Assembly (NCBI RefSeq): GCF_012641185.1
Contig: NZ_JAAXLK010000008.1
Location: 59,450 to 123,449 of the forward strand
Source: Levilactobacillus tujiorum
Lineage (GTDB): Bacteria; Bacillota; Bacilli; Lactobacillales; Lactobacillaceae
Length of the DNA: 64,000 bases
Direction of reading: 5' to 3'
Made by a program: the position numbers and the translations under genes. The notes beneath the pieces were generated by a model that saw only the letters and a list, made by a program, of their open reading frames with translations, was not told the DNA's origin and searched no databases. Shown one piece after another: positions 46,780-54,284 of this stretch. The stretch's first letter is position 1; every line of letters starts with the position of its first letter.

Positions 46780-46943
46780 GCCGAGAGTGAGCTAAATTTG
46801 AGCTCAGCCGTGGGATTTACCAAGTGGTTTTCTTGGTAAATGGCGACTTTGACACGTGTTCTTCGGGTCAAAGCGAGGCCTAAGACCGCTCTATGGCTTA
46901 GGCCGGCCTCCCCACAGCGCTCCAGCTCAAATTTGGCGAACGG
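46780..46943. repeat. Cloverleaf-like structured element
   Basis: AAATTTGAGCT (46794-46804) pairs with AGCTCAAATTT (46924-46934), extended outward by GCCG/CGGC. Inside are three separate stems: ATTTACCAAG/CTTGGTAAAT (46815-46841), CTTTGAC/GTCAAAG (46847-46873) and GGCCTAAG/CTTAGGCC (46877-46904). This is a closed multi-branch fold about 165 bases long. It may be a repeated intergenic element or an RNA; strand unknown. Confidence 0.65.
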
Positions 46944-47130
46944 CAAGGCGGCAGAAATTATCTATTTTTCAATCATTCAAGCGTAATGCCATAGCCTTTA
47001 CAGAACCTTTTTAAGTTTCAACCTTTAGTAACATCATTATTCTAGCATAGTCCGCCCATTAGCTTCTAATTTCGCCGAAACTTTACGAAGCTTTAAAATA
47101 GCTTAACACCGAGCTACCGCGCTTAATTTC

Positions 47131-47177
47131 CCAAATACAAACGGGTGTAGGGCAACTGATTCATCGCCCTACACCCG
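47131..47177 (-). terminator. Terminator after argR
   Basis: CGGGTGTAGGGC (47142-47153) and GCCCTACACCCG (47166-47177), a perfect 12-bp stem; the minus-strand RNA continues TTTGTATTT. Confidence 0.88.
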
Positions 47178-47199
47178 CTATTACTATCACTCACTAATT

Positions 47200-47667
47200 T
47201 TAATGCACAATATCTGGATTCATCTCGTTGGCGATCATGTCATGAAGCTTCTCTGCCACCTCAGCACTAGGACTGATGATGAAGATCGTATCATGACCGG
47301 CCAAAGTTCCCGCTACTTCTGGTAAATTAAGATCGTCAAAGATCGCAGCTAACAGGTTCCCGTTACTCGGCAGCGTTTTCAAAATATTGACAAATTCAAC
47401 GCGCGTTAACCCCGTCACCACTTCGTTGATGGTCTCGCGTAGTCGTTCTTCCTCGCTACGGTTCCCAGCCTTAAAAATCGTGTACCGCAGATGACCATGG
47501 CCATCCTGGGCTTTTACAATCTGCATTTCGCGAATATCCCGGGAGATGGTGGCCTGCGTAGCCTGAATGCCAACCTCTTCAAGATGCTCCATTAACTCTT
47601 CCTGTGTCCCGATGGGATATTGATTAATCAATTGTTCGATCCGTGATTGACGCATGCTTTTCTTCAT
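47200..47667 (-). CDS. argR: Arginine repressor ArgR
   Basis: 155 residues. N-terminal winged helix (QSRIEQLINQYPIGTQEELM, TQATISRDIREMQIVK) and a C-terminal arginine-binding oligomerisation domain (NLLAAIFDDLNLPEVAGTLAGHDTIFII). Controls arginine biosynthesis and catabolism genes with arginine as corepressor. The start MKKSMRQSRI at 47667 follows GGGAGGG. A TATACT -10 and an AT-rich TGC-n11-GCA element (about 47736-47752), possibly an ARG box, lie upstream. Gram-positive bacteria often have two ArgR-type genes; only one is in the window. Confidence 0.93.
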   Translation of the reverse strand: MKKSMRQSRIEQLINQYPIGTQEELMEHLEEVGIQATQATISRDIREMQIVKAQDGHGHLRYTIFKAGNRSEEERLRETINEVVTGLTRVEFVNILKTLPSNGNLLAAIFDDLNLPEVAGTLAGHDTIFIISPSAEVAEKLHDMIANEMNPDIVH

Positions 47668-47824
47668 TGCGACCACCCTCCCGCATAAAATTGCATTAAG
47701 TATAACAAAGGATGCGGAATTTAGCCACACGTCTCTGCATATTTATAAAGCAAGTGTACCAAATATTCGTTTTCAACGCAAAAAGAAGCCCCCCAATGAT
47801 TGGGAAACTTCTTAACTGACAAAC

Positions 47825-48562
47825 CTAGCTATCTTGCCGAGTGGCCGCCAAATCAATCTCGCGGATGTTAACTTCCTGCGGCATGTCGTAAATAAACTTA
47901 ACCGTTTGGGCAACATACTTAGGATCTAACGTTAAGCCGCCCATGGTCTCTTTCCAAGCTTCATAGTCCTTCAAAGCGCCGGCATCCGTGACGTGCGTCA
48001 GCAATTCCGTCTCACCTGCCCCCGGAGCAACCAGTGAAATACGCACGTTGTCATTCGCTACTTCCTGGCGAATCGTTTCGGACAGGCCATGAACGCCAAA
48101 CTTGCTAGCAACGTAAGCCGCATGGTTGGCAAACGCCTTGAAACCAGCGATAGATGACATGTTGATGATCGTTCCGTGGTGCCGAGCAACCATATCCGGC
48201 AACACGATCTGGGTTCCATTCAGAACACCCATCACATTGGTATCAAGCATCGTTTGCCATTCTTTAGGGTCTTGGCGTTTCACGTTACCCAGCAGCATCA
48301 CACCAGCGTTATTGATCAGGAGATCCGTGGAGCCGTATTGCTTTTCAGCTTCCCGGATGGCTGCTTCAAAGCCTTGGCGGTCGGTAACATCCACGGCCGC
48401 AACCAAGACATTATCGAAGTTCAACGGCAGAGCTTTAATCTTATCAACTCGCCGCCCCAATAGTAGCAGGGGGAAACCTGCCGCATTAAACAACTTAGCA
48501 TCTTCGGCCCCAAAGCCTGAACTGGCACCGGAAATAACGACTAATGGTTTTGTTTCTGACAT
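47825..48562 (-). CDS. Short-chain dehydrogenase/reductase
   Basis: 245 residues. NAD(P)-binding SGASSGFGAEDAKLF, LLINNAGVMLLGN, a catalytic Ser in NMSSIAGFKA, and YVASK (Tyr-x-x-x-Lys). The substrate is not determinable. ATG follows AGGAGG. Divergent from a MerR-family regulator whose operator-type palindrome lies within this gene's promoter, so it is probably induced by the MerR protein under electrophile or redox stress. Confidence 0.9.
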   Translation of the reverse strand: MSETKPLVVISGASSGFGAEDAKLFNAAGFPLLLLGRRVDKIKALPLNFDNVLVAAVDVTDRQGFEAAIREAEKQYGSTDLLINNAGVMLLGNVKRQDPKEWQTMLDTNVMGVLNGTQIVLPDMVARHHGTIINMSSIAGFKAFANHAAYVASKFGVHGLSETIRQEVANDNVRISLVAPGAGETELLTHVTDAGALKDYEAWKETMGGLTLDPKYVAQTVKFIYDMPQEVNIREIDLAATRQDS

Positions 48563-48606
48563 TTTAAAATCCTCCTAATATATTCTACATGTAAGTGATT
48601 AATGGT

Positions 48607-48637
48607 AGTATATAATCTAGAGTTAACTCTAAGTCAA
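48607..48637 (-). promoter_or_regulatory. MerR-type promoter of the SDR gene
   Basis: -35 TTGACT (48637-48632) and -10 TATACT (48612-48607) are 19 bases apart. The perfect palindrome TAGAGTTAACTCTA (48618-48631) lies in the spacer. Long 19-bp spacers with a central palindrome are the hallmark of MerR-activated promoters. Confidence 0.85.
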
Positions 48638-48667
48638 CCATCTTATCGCAAAAAGGAGAATTTTTTT

Positions 48668-49147
48668 ATGAGCTATTCGATTGGCGAGGTTGCCGACAAG
48701 TTGGCAATTAGTCCTTATACGCTTCGCTACTACGACAAGGAGGGACTGCTTCCCTTTGTCGATCGCAACGCCGCAGGTCGACGGCGGTTTAAAGACAACG
48801 ATTTTAATTTCTTAGAGGTCATCGTTTGCCTCAAAGAAGCCGGCGTGCCGGTTAAGCAGATCGGTGAATTCATCGATTTGTGTATGACTGGTGACGCGAC
48901 TTTACAGGACCGCTATGATTTCTTAGCCGACCACGAAGCTAAGTTAGAAGCCAAAATGGCACGCTTACAACATACCCTAGACTTCCTGCGTTGGAAAAAG
49001 TGGTACTACAAGACCGCTCTGCAAGCGGGGACTGAAAGCATCCACTACCTCCCCGGAACCAATCAAGTTGACCCGGCCGTGCACGCAACCTTTAACCGCC
49101 TCGTTGCGGATGGAGCCAGTCCTAAAACTTTAGGCGAACTAAATTAG
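48668..49147 (+). CDS. MerR family transcriptional regulator
   Basis: 159 residues. Winged HTH MSYSIGEVADKLAISPYTLRYYDKEGL is the usual start; a coiled coil follows (ADHEAKLEAKMARLQHTLDFLRWKKWYY). No conserved metal-binding Cys pair is visible in the effector region, so it is of the NmlR/BmrR-like or organic-effector kind. ATG 48668 follows AAAAGGAG. Divergent from the SDR gene it probably activates. Confidence 0.9.
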   Translation: MSYSIGEVADKLAISPYTLRYYDKEGLLPFVDRNAAGRRRFKDNDFNFLEVIVCLKEAGVPVKQIGEFIDLCMTGDATLQDRYDFLADHEAKLEAKMARLQHTLDFLRWKKWYYKTALQAGTESIHYLPGTNQVDPAVHATFNRLVADGASPKTLGELN

Positions 49148-49171
49148 TCCTCAGCATTGCTAATAGGCACC

Positions 49172-49221
49172 AAAAAAGCCGCTATTCCTGATCAATTTAC
49201 TGAACAGGAATAGCGGCTTTT
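49172..49221. terminator. Bidirectional terminator between merR-type gene and argS
   Basis: AAAAGCCGCTATTCCTG and CAGGAATAGCGGCTTTT, perfect 17-bp stem flanked by A and T. Confidence 0.9.
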
Positions 49222-49246
49222 GCCTAGGTTACGTGTAAAAACAGAA

Positions 49247-50938
49247 TTACATTTCGTCTGGTGCTTGGACACCCAACAGACGTAAGGCTTCCTTCAGAAC
49301 TGTTGACACGGCCTTAACCAACGCTAAACGAGCTGATAATTCGGCATCTTCCGTCAAGATCTTGGAGTGCGCATAGTACTTGTTGAATGTCTTCGCTAAC
49401 CGGATAGCGTATTTGGCAACCACTGAAGGTTCCAGTTCCTTGCAAGCCATCTTCACGATTGCTGGGAAATCAGCCAACGTCTTGATCGTGTCCCAGGCTT
49501 CTGGATCCGTGATTTGATTGCCGGCTGGTTGAACGTCGACGTTTGCCGCCTTGCGTAACATACTTTCTGCACGGGCATGGGCGTATTGAACGTAAGGTCC
49601 GGTTTCCCCTTCAAACTTCAATTGATCGGCCAAGACAAAGTCAATGTTGTTGGTCCGTTCGTTCTTCAAGTCACCGAAAACGATGGCCCCGACCCCAACT
49701 TGTTGCGCAACTGCTTGCTTATTAGCCAAGTCTGGGTTCTTTTCGTTAATTTCTTCAGCCGCTAACTTCACGGATTCTTCCAGCACCTTGGCCAACAAAA
49801 TGATTCGTCCAGAACGGGTTGATAACTTCTTCCCGTCAACGGTGATCAGACCAAATGGCACGTGTTGCAGGTTATCCGCAGACTTCACGCCCATTTCCTT
49901 CAGAACAGCCTTCAATTGCTTGAAGTAGTAAGTCTGTTCGGAACCTACGACGTACAAGTTCTTGGCTGGTGCGTAGGTCCGGTCACGGTATAGCGCCGTC
50001 GCGATGTCACGGGTGATGTACAACGAGGCCCCATCACTCTTCAGAATCAGCGCTGGGTTCAAGTCGTACTTGCTCAAATCAACGACTTGCGCACCTTGTG
50101 ATTCAACCAACAGGTGCTTGTCCTTGAGGATTTGCACAACTTCTTCTAACTTATCATTGTAGAAGGCTTCCCCGTTGTAAGTGTCAAACTTCACACCGAG
50201 TTCGTCATACACGTCGTTAAATTCTTGTAACGATGCTTCACGGAACCATTTCCACAACCGGTGAGCTTCTTCGTCACCATCTTCCAGCTTCTTGAACCAT
50301 TCGCGGGCAATATCGTCCAGCTCTGGCTTTTCAACGTCTTCCTTGTGGAAACGAACATAGTATTCGACCAGCTTGTTGATTGGGTCAGCCTTCACGTCGG
50401 CTTCATTCCCCCACAGCTTGTAGGCCGTGATCAACTTCCCAAATTGGGTCCCCCAGTCACCTAAATGGTTATCCTTAATGGGGTGGTAACCGTTCTTCGT
50501 CAAAATCTCGGCGATGGAGTTACCAATGACGGTCGACCGCAAATGCCCCATGGACATTGGCTTAGCAATGTTAGGTGATGACATATCAATTGGGACGTTA
50601 CCGCCCTGGCCGTCTTCATTTTGGCCGTAGCTAGCGCCGTCAGTCAAAACCGTTTGCAGCGTGGCTTCACTATAACTGCCCTTGTCAAAGAAGAAGTTCA
50701 GGTAAGGACCAACAACCTCAACCTTTTCAAAATCAGTCGTCTCTAACTTATCTGCCAAGTCCTGCGCGATTTGTTGCGGTGCCCGATGCAAGACCTTAGC
50801 TAAAGTAAATGTTGGAAAAGCCATGTCACCCTTGTCGGACGTCTTAGGCCGCTCTAACTTTGCGGCGATCTCGTCTGCGGTCAGTTGACCGTCGAGTGCC
50901 TTAGCCAATGCTGCAACCACTGTTTGTTTGTAATCCAT
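49247..50938 (-). CDS. argS: Arginyl-tRNA synthetase
   Basis: 563 residues, full length. Class I synthetase. The HIGH-like motif is SMGHLRS, in SPNIAKPMSMGHLRSTVIGN, and GKKLSTRSGRIIL replaces KMSKS, as usual for ArgRS. The C-terminal anticodon-binding domain ends KEALRLLGVQAPDEM. Attaches arginine to tRNA-Arg. Preceded by a T-box leader, so expression rises when tRNA-Arg is uncharged. AAGGAGG precedes the ATG. Confidence 0.96.
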   Translation of the reverse strand: MDYKQTVVAALAKALDGQLTADEIAAKLERPKTSDKGDMAFPTFTLAKVLHRAPQQIAQDLADKLETTDFEKVEVVGPYLNFFFDKGSYSEATLQTVLTDGASYGQNEDGQGGNVPIDMSSPNIAKPMSMGHLRSTVIGNSIAEILTKNGYHPIKDNHLGDWGTQFGKLITAYKLWGNEADVKADPINKLVEYYVRFHKEDVEKPELDDIAREWFKKLEDGDEEAHRLWKWFREASLQEFNDVYDELGVKFDTYNGEAFYNDKLEEVVQILKDKHLLVESQGAQVVDLSKYDLNPALILKSDGASLYITRDIATALYRDRTYAPAKNLYVVGSEQTYYFKQLKAVLKEMGVKSADNLQHVPFGLITVDGKKLSTRSGRIILLAKVLEESVKLAAEEINEKNPDLANKQAVAQQVGVGAIVFGDLKNERTNNIDFVLADQLKFEGETGPYVQYAHARAESMLRKAANVDVQPAGNQITDPEAWDTIKTLADFPAIVKMACKELEPSVVAKYAIRLAKTFNKYYAHSKILTEDAELSARLALVKAVSTVLKEALRLLGVQAPDEM

Positions 50939-51011
50939 GCTAATTATCCTCCTTATGTTCGCTTCTTCAATGACGTTGTGCTCTTAGTTTACCTCAATTA
51001 ACCGGTGGGAT

Positions 51012-51205
51012 AAAAAAACGTCTCCTACAAAAATATTTGTAAGAGACGAGATTTCCCGCGGTACCACTCTGTTTGACTTAAAAGTCCACTTAAATGATCA
51101 ATTTAATTGTCTCAGCCGCTCCGTTCCGTTAGTTAGACTATCCGGCTCACAGCCTCCCGGATTCGCTGAAAATCATAGCTAACGTACTATTTCGTCTGAG
51201 GTGCT
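51012..51205 (-). promoter_or_regulatory. T-box riboswitch of argS
   Basis: Minus strand: a stem I with arms CGTTAG/CTAACG (51184-51179 with 51132-51127), AGCGAA resembling the AG bulge, a distal loop GGCTGTGAGCC, the T-box core AGAGTGGTACCGCGGG (about 51069-51054), and a terminator whose stem arms CGTCTC/GAGACG (51019-51048) are followed by seven T. It matches the T-box plan of tRNA-sensing leaders. The specifier codon could not be placed with certainty; arginine is inferred from the downstream gene. Confidence 0.87.
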
Positions 51206-51248
51206 TTCGAATAATAAGAAAGACGACCCTAAGGCCGCCCCATTCGAA

Positions 51249-51319
51249 AGCGGGTGACGGGAATCGGACCCGCGACGCAAGCTTGGGAAGCTTGAATTTT
51301 ACCACTAAACTACACCCGC
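51249..51319 (-). tRNA. tRNA-Gly(CCC)
   Basis: A 71-base cloverleaf: acceptor arms GCGGGTG/CACCCGC, D-arm GTTT/AAAT, anticodon stem CAAGC/GCTTG with 7-base loop TTCCCAA (anticodon CCC), T-arm GCGGG/CCCGT with loop TCCGATT, no encoded CCA. Lies directly upstream of the argS T-box on the same strand. A weak GC hairpin with a T-rich tail (about 51210-51236) may end its transcript. Confidence 0.93.
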
Positions 51320-51398
51320 ACAACACAGAAAAGTATAGCATACCATCTGTGAGTTGTCATCATCTTTTTGCAAATAAATTCAAAATAATTATGGAAAT

Positions 51399-51629
51399 TT
51401 AGTTTTTATCCGCTTTATTTCCAGTAACTTTCGCTCCCGACTTACGCACAACGGCCCGGTTATTCATATCTCCGACCGCCGTCTTGTCAGCAGGATCATA
51501 GTCCCGAATCTCGACTAAAACTGAATTATCATACACTTTGGTCACTTCACCTGTAAAGTCATGTTCCAAAGGACCAAATTTCTTTGCCGCAACGTAATCG
51601 CCAATCTTAATCTCAGAAGTCTCAGCCAT
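51399..51629 (-). CDS. DUF2187 family small protein (YkvS-like)
   Basis: 76 residues starting at MAETSEIKIGDYV (51629) after AAAGGAG; the longer frame to 51716 has no site. Compact SH3-like beta protein (GDYVAAKKFGPLEHDFTGEVTKVYDNSVLVEI) with a charged tail, as in the DUF2187/YkvS family of unknown function. Confidence 0.83.
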   Translation of the reverse strand: MAETSEIKIGDYVAAKKFGPLEHDFTGEVTKVYDNSVLVEIRDYDPADKTAVGDMNNRAVVRKSGAKVTGNKADKN

Positions 51630-51967
51630 TGTTCGTCGCTCCTTTCGTATGCAAATAACAATTATAGCCAAACTTAACATTAAGCGCAAGCATCTACGCT
51701 CCCCCGACTTTGCCATCTAAATGTAAAACGTTTGAAATAAACCGTGAATCGCGAACTTTAGCCACCCTATTGCTAAATGATTGACGAGAATCCGATTGTT
51801 ACCATTAATAATCACTAGTTTTCGAGCAAAGCAGAACAAATCCCGAATAAAGCCAATCTATCACCCCCTAACTTGTTTAATATTCAATCTTTAGGAAATA
51901 CGTTATAATTGAGACGTTGCGTTACAGCTTTTTTTAAGAAACAAGATAATCAGTAGGAGGAGAAGTT
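51630..51967. other. Divergent intergenic region between DUF2187 and amidase genes
   Basis: About 340 AT-rich bases. A -10 TATAAT on the plus strand (51904-51909) sits about 60 bases before the amidase start with a weak TATTCA-like -35. The remainder shows no coding frame or RNA gene. Confidence 0.55.
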
Positions 51968-53206
51968 ATGATGAAGAAATGGCAACGTTGGGCAGTTCGG
52001 GGAATTGCTCTGACGGCTGGATGTCTGGGCTTATTCTGGTCATCCACTACCGCCAACGCCAATGCAATCAACACTTACATTGGCAACCAGAATTACGGAA
52101 CACCTAAGATTACCAAAGCGTATAAGTCGGTGCTTCCACAGTACAGCTACCGCTATAATAAACCAGAAGGTGTGGTGGTTCATGAAACGGCGAACCCCAA
52201 CTCAAACATTTATGGCGAAATTACTTATATGACTAACAACTACAACAATGCCTTTGTCCACACTTTTGTCGATGCTAGCAACATTATTAACATTGCTAAT
52301 ACGAAATACTTATGTTGGGGTGCCGGTCCCGTAGCCAACCAACGCTACGTTCAATTTGAACAAGTTGAAGTGCACTCTAAGGCAGCCTTCGCTTCTGAAT
52401 TGAACAATGCGGCTTACTACACGGCCTACATTTTGAAGCAATACGGTCTGACTCCTAAGCGCTACACGACCGTGCTTTCTCACCACGATGTTTCTAACTT
52501 ACTTGGTGGGACCACCCATACCGATCCGGATGGTTACTGGTCAACGAACGCTAGAAAATACTTTGGGACAACTTACACCATGAATGACTTTGTTAACTTG
52601 GTTAAGACGCAATACGCCGATCTTGGTGGTAGTGTCAAGCCAGACACGGACGACTCAACGCAACACGTCGTTTCCAAGCCAAAGACGGTGAGCTACTACC
52701 ATGGTGGTAACAACGAAACCGCGACGTTAGCCAACAACTATACTAACTGGACCGTCTACAATCACGTTAAAGGAACCAGTGGTGCGCGCAAGATTGGCTG
52801 GGGTAACCTCAGTGCCGATCACCGTGGTGCTAAAGTCTACGTCGACAGTCGCGGTGTGAAGCGCGGTGGCTGGAGCGGAACTTGGTACCGAATCCGGTTC
52901 AGCAAGAATTCCAGCGCCAAATACTGGGTCTACAACAAGGTGCTGAACTTCCCTAAGGTGACTTACAGCGATGCGAGTGGCACCCCTACGCTGAACACGA
53001 ATCAGAATGCGGCGCTCTACAACCACGTTTTGAACTCGAACTACCTGTCCAAAACGATCGCCCACACGCAAGATTTCAAGGCGGGAACCACGGCTAAGAT
53101 TAACAAAAAGGGCTACAAGGCCACTGATAAATCAACTTGGTATCGCGTTACCATTGCGGGTAACACGTACTGGGCGAAGTCAACTAGCCTCAATGGCGTC
53201 AACTAA
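51968..53206 (+). CDS. Secreted N-acetylmuramoyl-L-alanine amidase with GW-type wall-binding modules
   Basis: 412 residues. Signal peptide to about residue 33 (ANANA), then an Amidase_2 domain. VVVHETANP has His72, and HTDPDGYW at 184-191 holds likely zinc ligands; SHHDVS is at 171-176. Two C-terminal GW/SH3-like repeats follow (about residues 235-330 and 335-412; WTVYNHVKGT..GWSGTWYRIRF and KSTWYRVTIAGNTYWAKS), which bind teichoic acids in related proteins. Cuts the amide bond between MurNAc and L-Ala. Start ATGATG follows AGGAGGAG. Monocistronic, with a terminator. Confidence 0.9.
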   Translation: MMKKWQRWAVRGIALTAGCLGLFWSSTTANANAINTYIGNQNYGTPKITKAYKSVLPQYSYRYNKPEGVVVHETANPNSNIYGEITYMTNNYNNAFVHTFVDASNIINIANTKYLCWGAGPVANQRYVQFEQVEVHSKAAFASELNNAAYYTAYILKQYGLTPKRYTTVLSHHDVSNLLGGTTHTDPDGYWSTNARKYFGTTYTMNDFVNLVKTQYADLGGSVKPDTDDSTQHVVSKPKTVSYYHGGNNETATLANNYTNWTVYNHVKGTSGARKIGWGNLSADHRGAKVYVDSRGVKRGGWSGTWYRIRFSKNSSAKYWVYNKVLNFPKVTYSDASGTPTLNTNQNAALYNHVLNSNYLSKTIAHTQDFKAGTTAKINKKGYKATDKSTWYRVTIAGNTYWAKSTSLNGVN

Positions 53207-53216
53207 ATGAACAACT

Positions 53217-53254
53217 AAGGGAACGTAACACTCATGGTGGAACGTTCCTTTTTA
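53217..53254 (+). terminator. Terminator after the amidase gene
   Basis: GGAACGT (53220-53226) and ACGTTCC (53242-53248), extended by AA/TT, then TTTTT. Confidence 0.8.
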
Positions 53255-53274
53255 TTCGACAGGAGGACCTTCTC

Positions 53275-53802
53275 ATGGGCAAAATCCAGTTTTATGGGGC
53301 AACATCACTAGATGGCTATCTCGCAACGCCAGATGATCAAATTGACTGGCTGACCACCCTGCCAGGAATTCCGGCAGAAGTCGGCACGACAACGCTGGCC
53401 CAGATGACCAGCGCAATACTCGGGCGGGTCACCTATGAAGCCGTCCAGAACATGGCGCCTGATGCCCCTTTAAATCCGCACAATCCACAGATGAAAAGCT
53501 ACGTACTGACCCAACGAACATTTCCCAACACGCCTGGCTATACCTTTACCACGGAATCTGTCGTTACGCTGGCCCAGCGATTACAGAAACAAGGTAACGT
53601 CTGGATTGTCGGTGGCAGCGGCGTCCTCATGCCACTATTGGCGGCTAATCTGGTTGACGACCTCTACGTTCAGATCGCCCCCATCCTGTTAGGACAAGGT
53701 AAGCGGCTATTCGGCGACCTCTCGCGGCCGCAACAATTCGAACTCACTGCGGTTAACCAGTACGGCCCCTTAGCGGAAGTCGTTTATCACCGGAGAAATT
53801 AA
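53275..53802 (+). CDS. Dihydrofolate-reductase-fold protein (RibD C-terminal type)
   Basis: 175 residues. Short Rossmann-like reductase of the RibD C-terminal/YyaP type: N-terminal QFYGATSLDGYLATPDDQIDWL, AILGRVTYEA, and NVWIVGGSGVLMPLLAANLVDDLYVQIAPILLG. NADPH-dependent reductase by family; substrate unknown. ATG after AGGAGG. Confidence 0.88.
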   Translation: MGKIQFYGATSLDGYLATPDDQIDWLTTLPGIPAEVGTTTLAQMTSAILGRVTYEAVQNMAPDAPLNPHNPQMKSYVLTQRTFPNTPGYTFTTESVVTLAQRLQKQGNVWIVGGSGVLMPLLAANLVDDLYVQIAPILLGQGKRLFGDLSRPQQFELTAVNQYGPLAEVVYHRRN

Positions 53803-53863
53803 TTCACTTTCGACTATTAGATATGGTAGTCTTAACTTAAATGGAGTTTAAGGAGCGGTTACG

Positions 53864-54205
53864 ATGTGGTTAGCCTTACATTTTTGGACGTGGATTATCC
53901 TAACAATTTTAGTCATCGTAGGGTTGACCCGTCATTCTGAAAAACGAGTCACACAATTCTTGTTAATTGCAAGATTGGCCTACCTCGTCATGATTATTAG
54001 CGGCGTCGTTCTGAGTATTCGAACCTTCGCCCACGCCCCCCTGCTGATCAGTTTAAAATTCGTCTTAGGAATTGCGACCATCGCACTAATTGAAGTGAGC
54101 TTCGGTCGGAAGATGGAACGCGACACGCCGCACTTGATTTATTGGGTGCTGGGCGTTGTCGGACTGATCACGGTGGGATTAGGCTTAACGTTAGCCTTTA
54201 AGTAA
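53864..54205 (+). CDS. YisL/DUF1516 family membrane protein
   Basis: 113 residues, four hydrophobic helices (LHFWTWIILTILVIVGL, LAYLVMIISGVVLSI, LLISLKFVLGIATIALI, LIYWVLGVVGLITVGLGLTLAF). Resembles YisL of Bacillus. Function unknown. ATG after AAGGAG. Confidence 0.84.
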   Translation: MWLALHFWTWIILTILVIVGLTRHSEKRVTQFLLIARLAYLVMIISGVVLSIRTFAHAPLLISLKFVLGIATIALIEVSFGRKMERDTPHLIYWVLGVVGLITVGLGLTLAFK

Positions 54206-54249
54206 AAAGAAGTTAGCTGAGGGGAAATCCCTCAGTTAACTTCTTTTTA
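54204..54249. terminator. Bidirectional terminator
   Basis: AAAAAGAAGTTAGCTGAGGG and CCCTCAGTTAACTTCTTTTT, one mismatch, between the YisL gene and the PRD regulator. Confidence 0.9.
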
Positions 54250-54284
54250 TTTAGCACTATCGTATCCAATCCTTAATTAATTGG

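Larger units (their letters stand above)
46381..47130. other. Gene-free stretch with a dense set of hairpins
   Basis: About 750 bases between pbp1A and the argR terminator. No coding frame with a ribosome-binding site is visible. It holds, in order, a 10-bp hairpin (46566-46608), a GC-rich block closed by AGCCTAA/TTAGGCT (46617-46709), and a multi-branch block (46780-46943). GC content rises sharply in the last two blocks and the ends are AT-rich. Confidence 0.7.

Noticed and set aside
46381..47130. RNase P RNA, tmRNA or 6S RNA in the structured gap.
   Set aside because: I could not find the conserved cores of any of these; the fold is a closed multi-branch without their sequence signatures.
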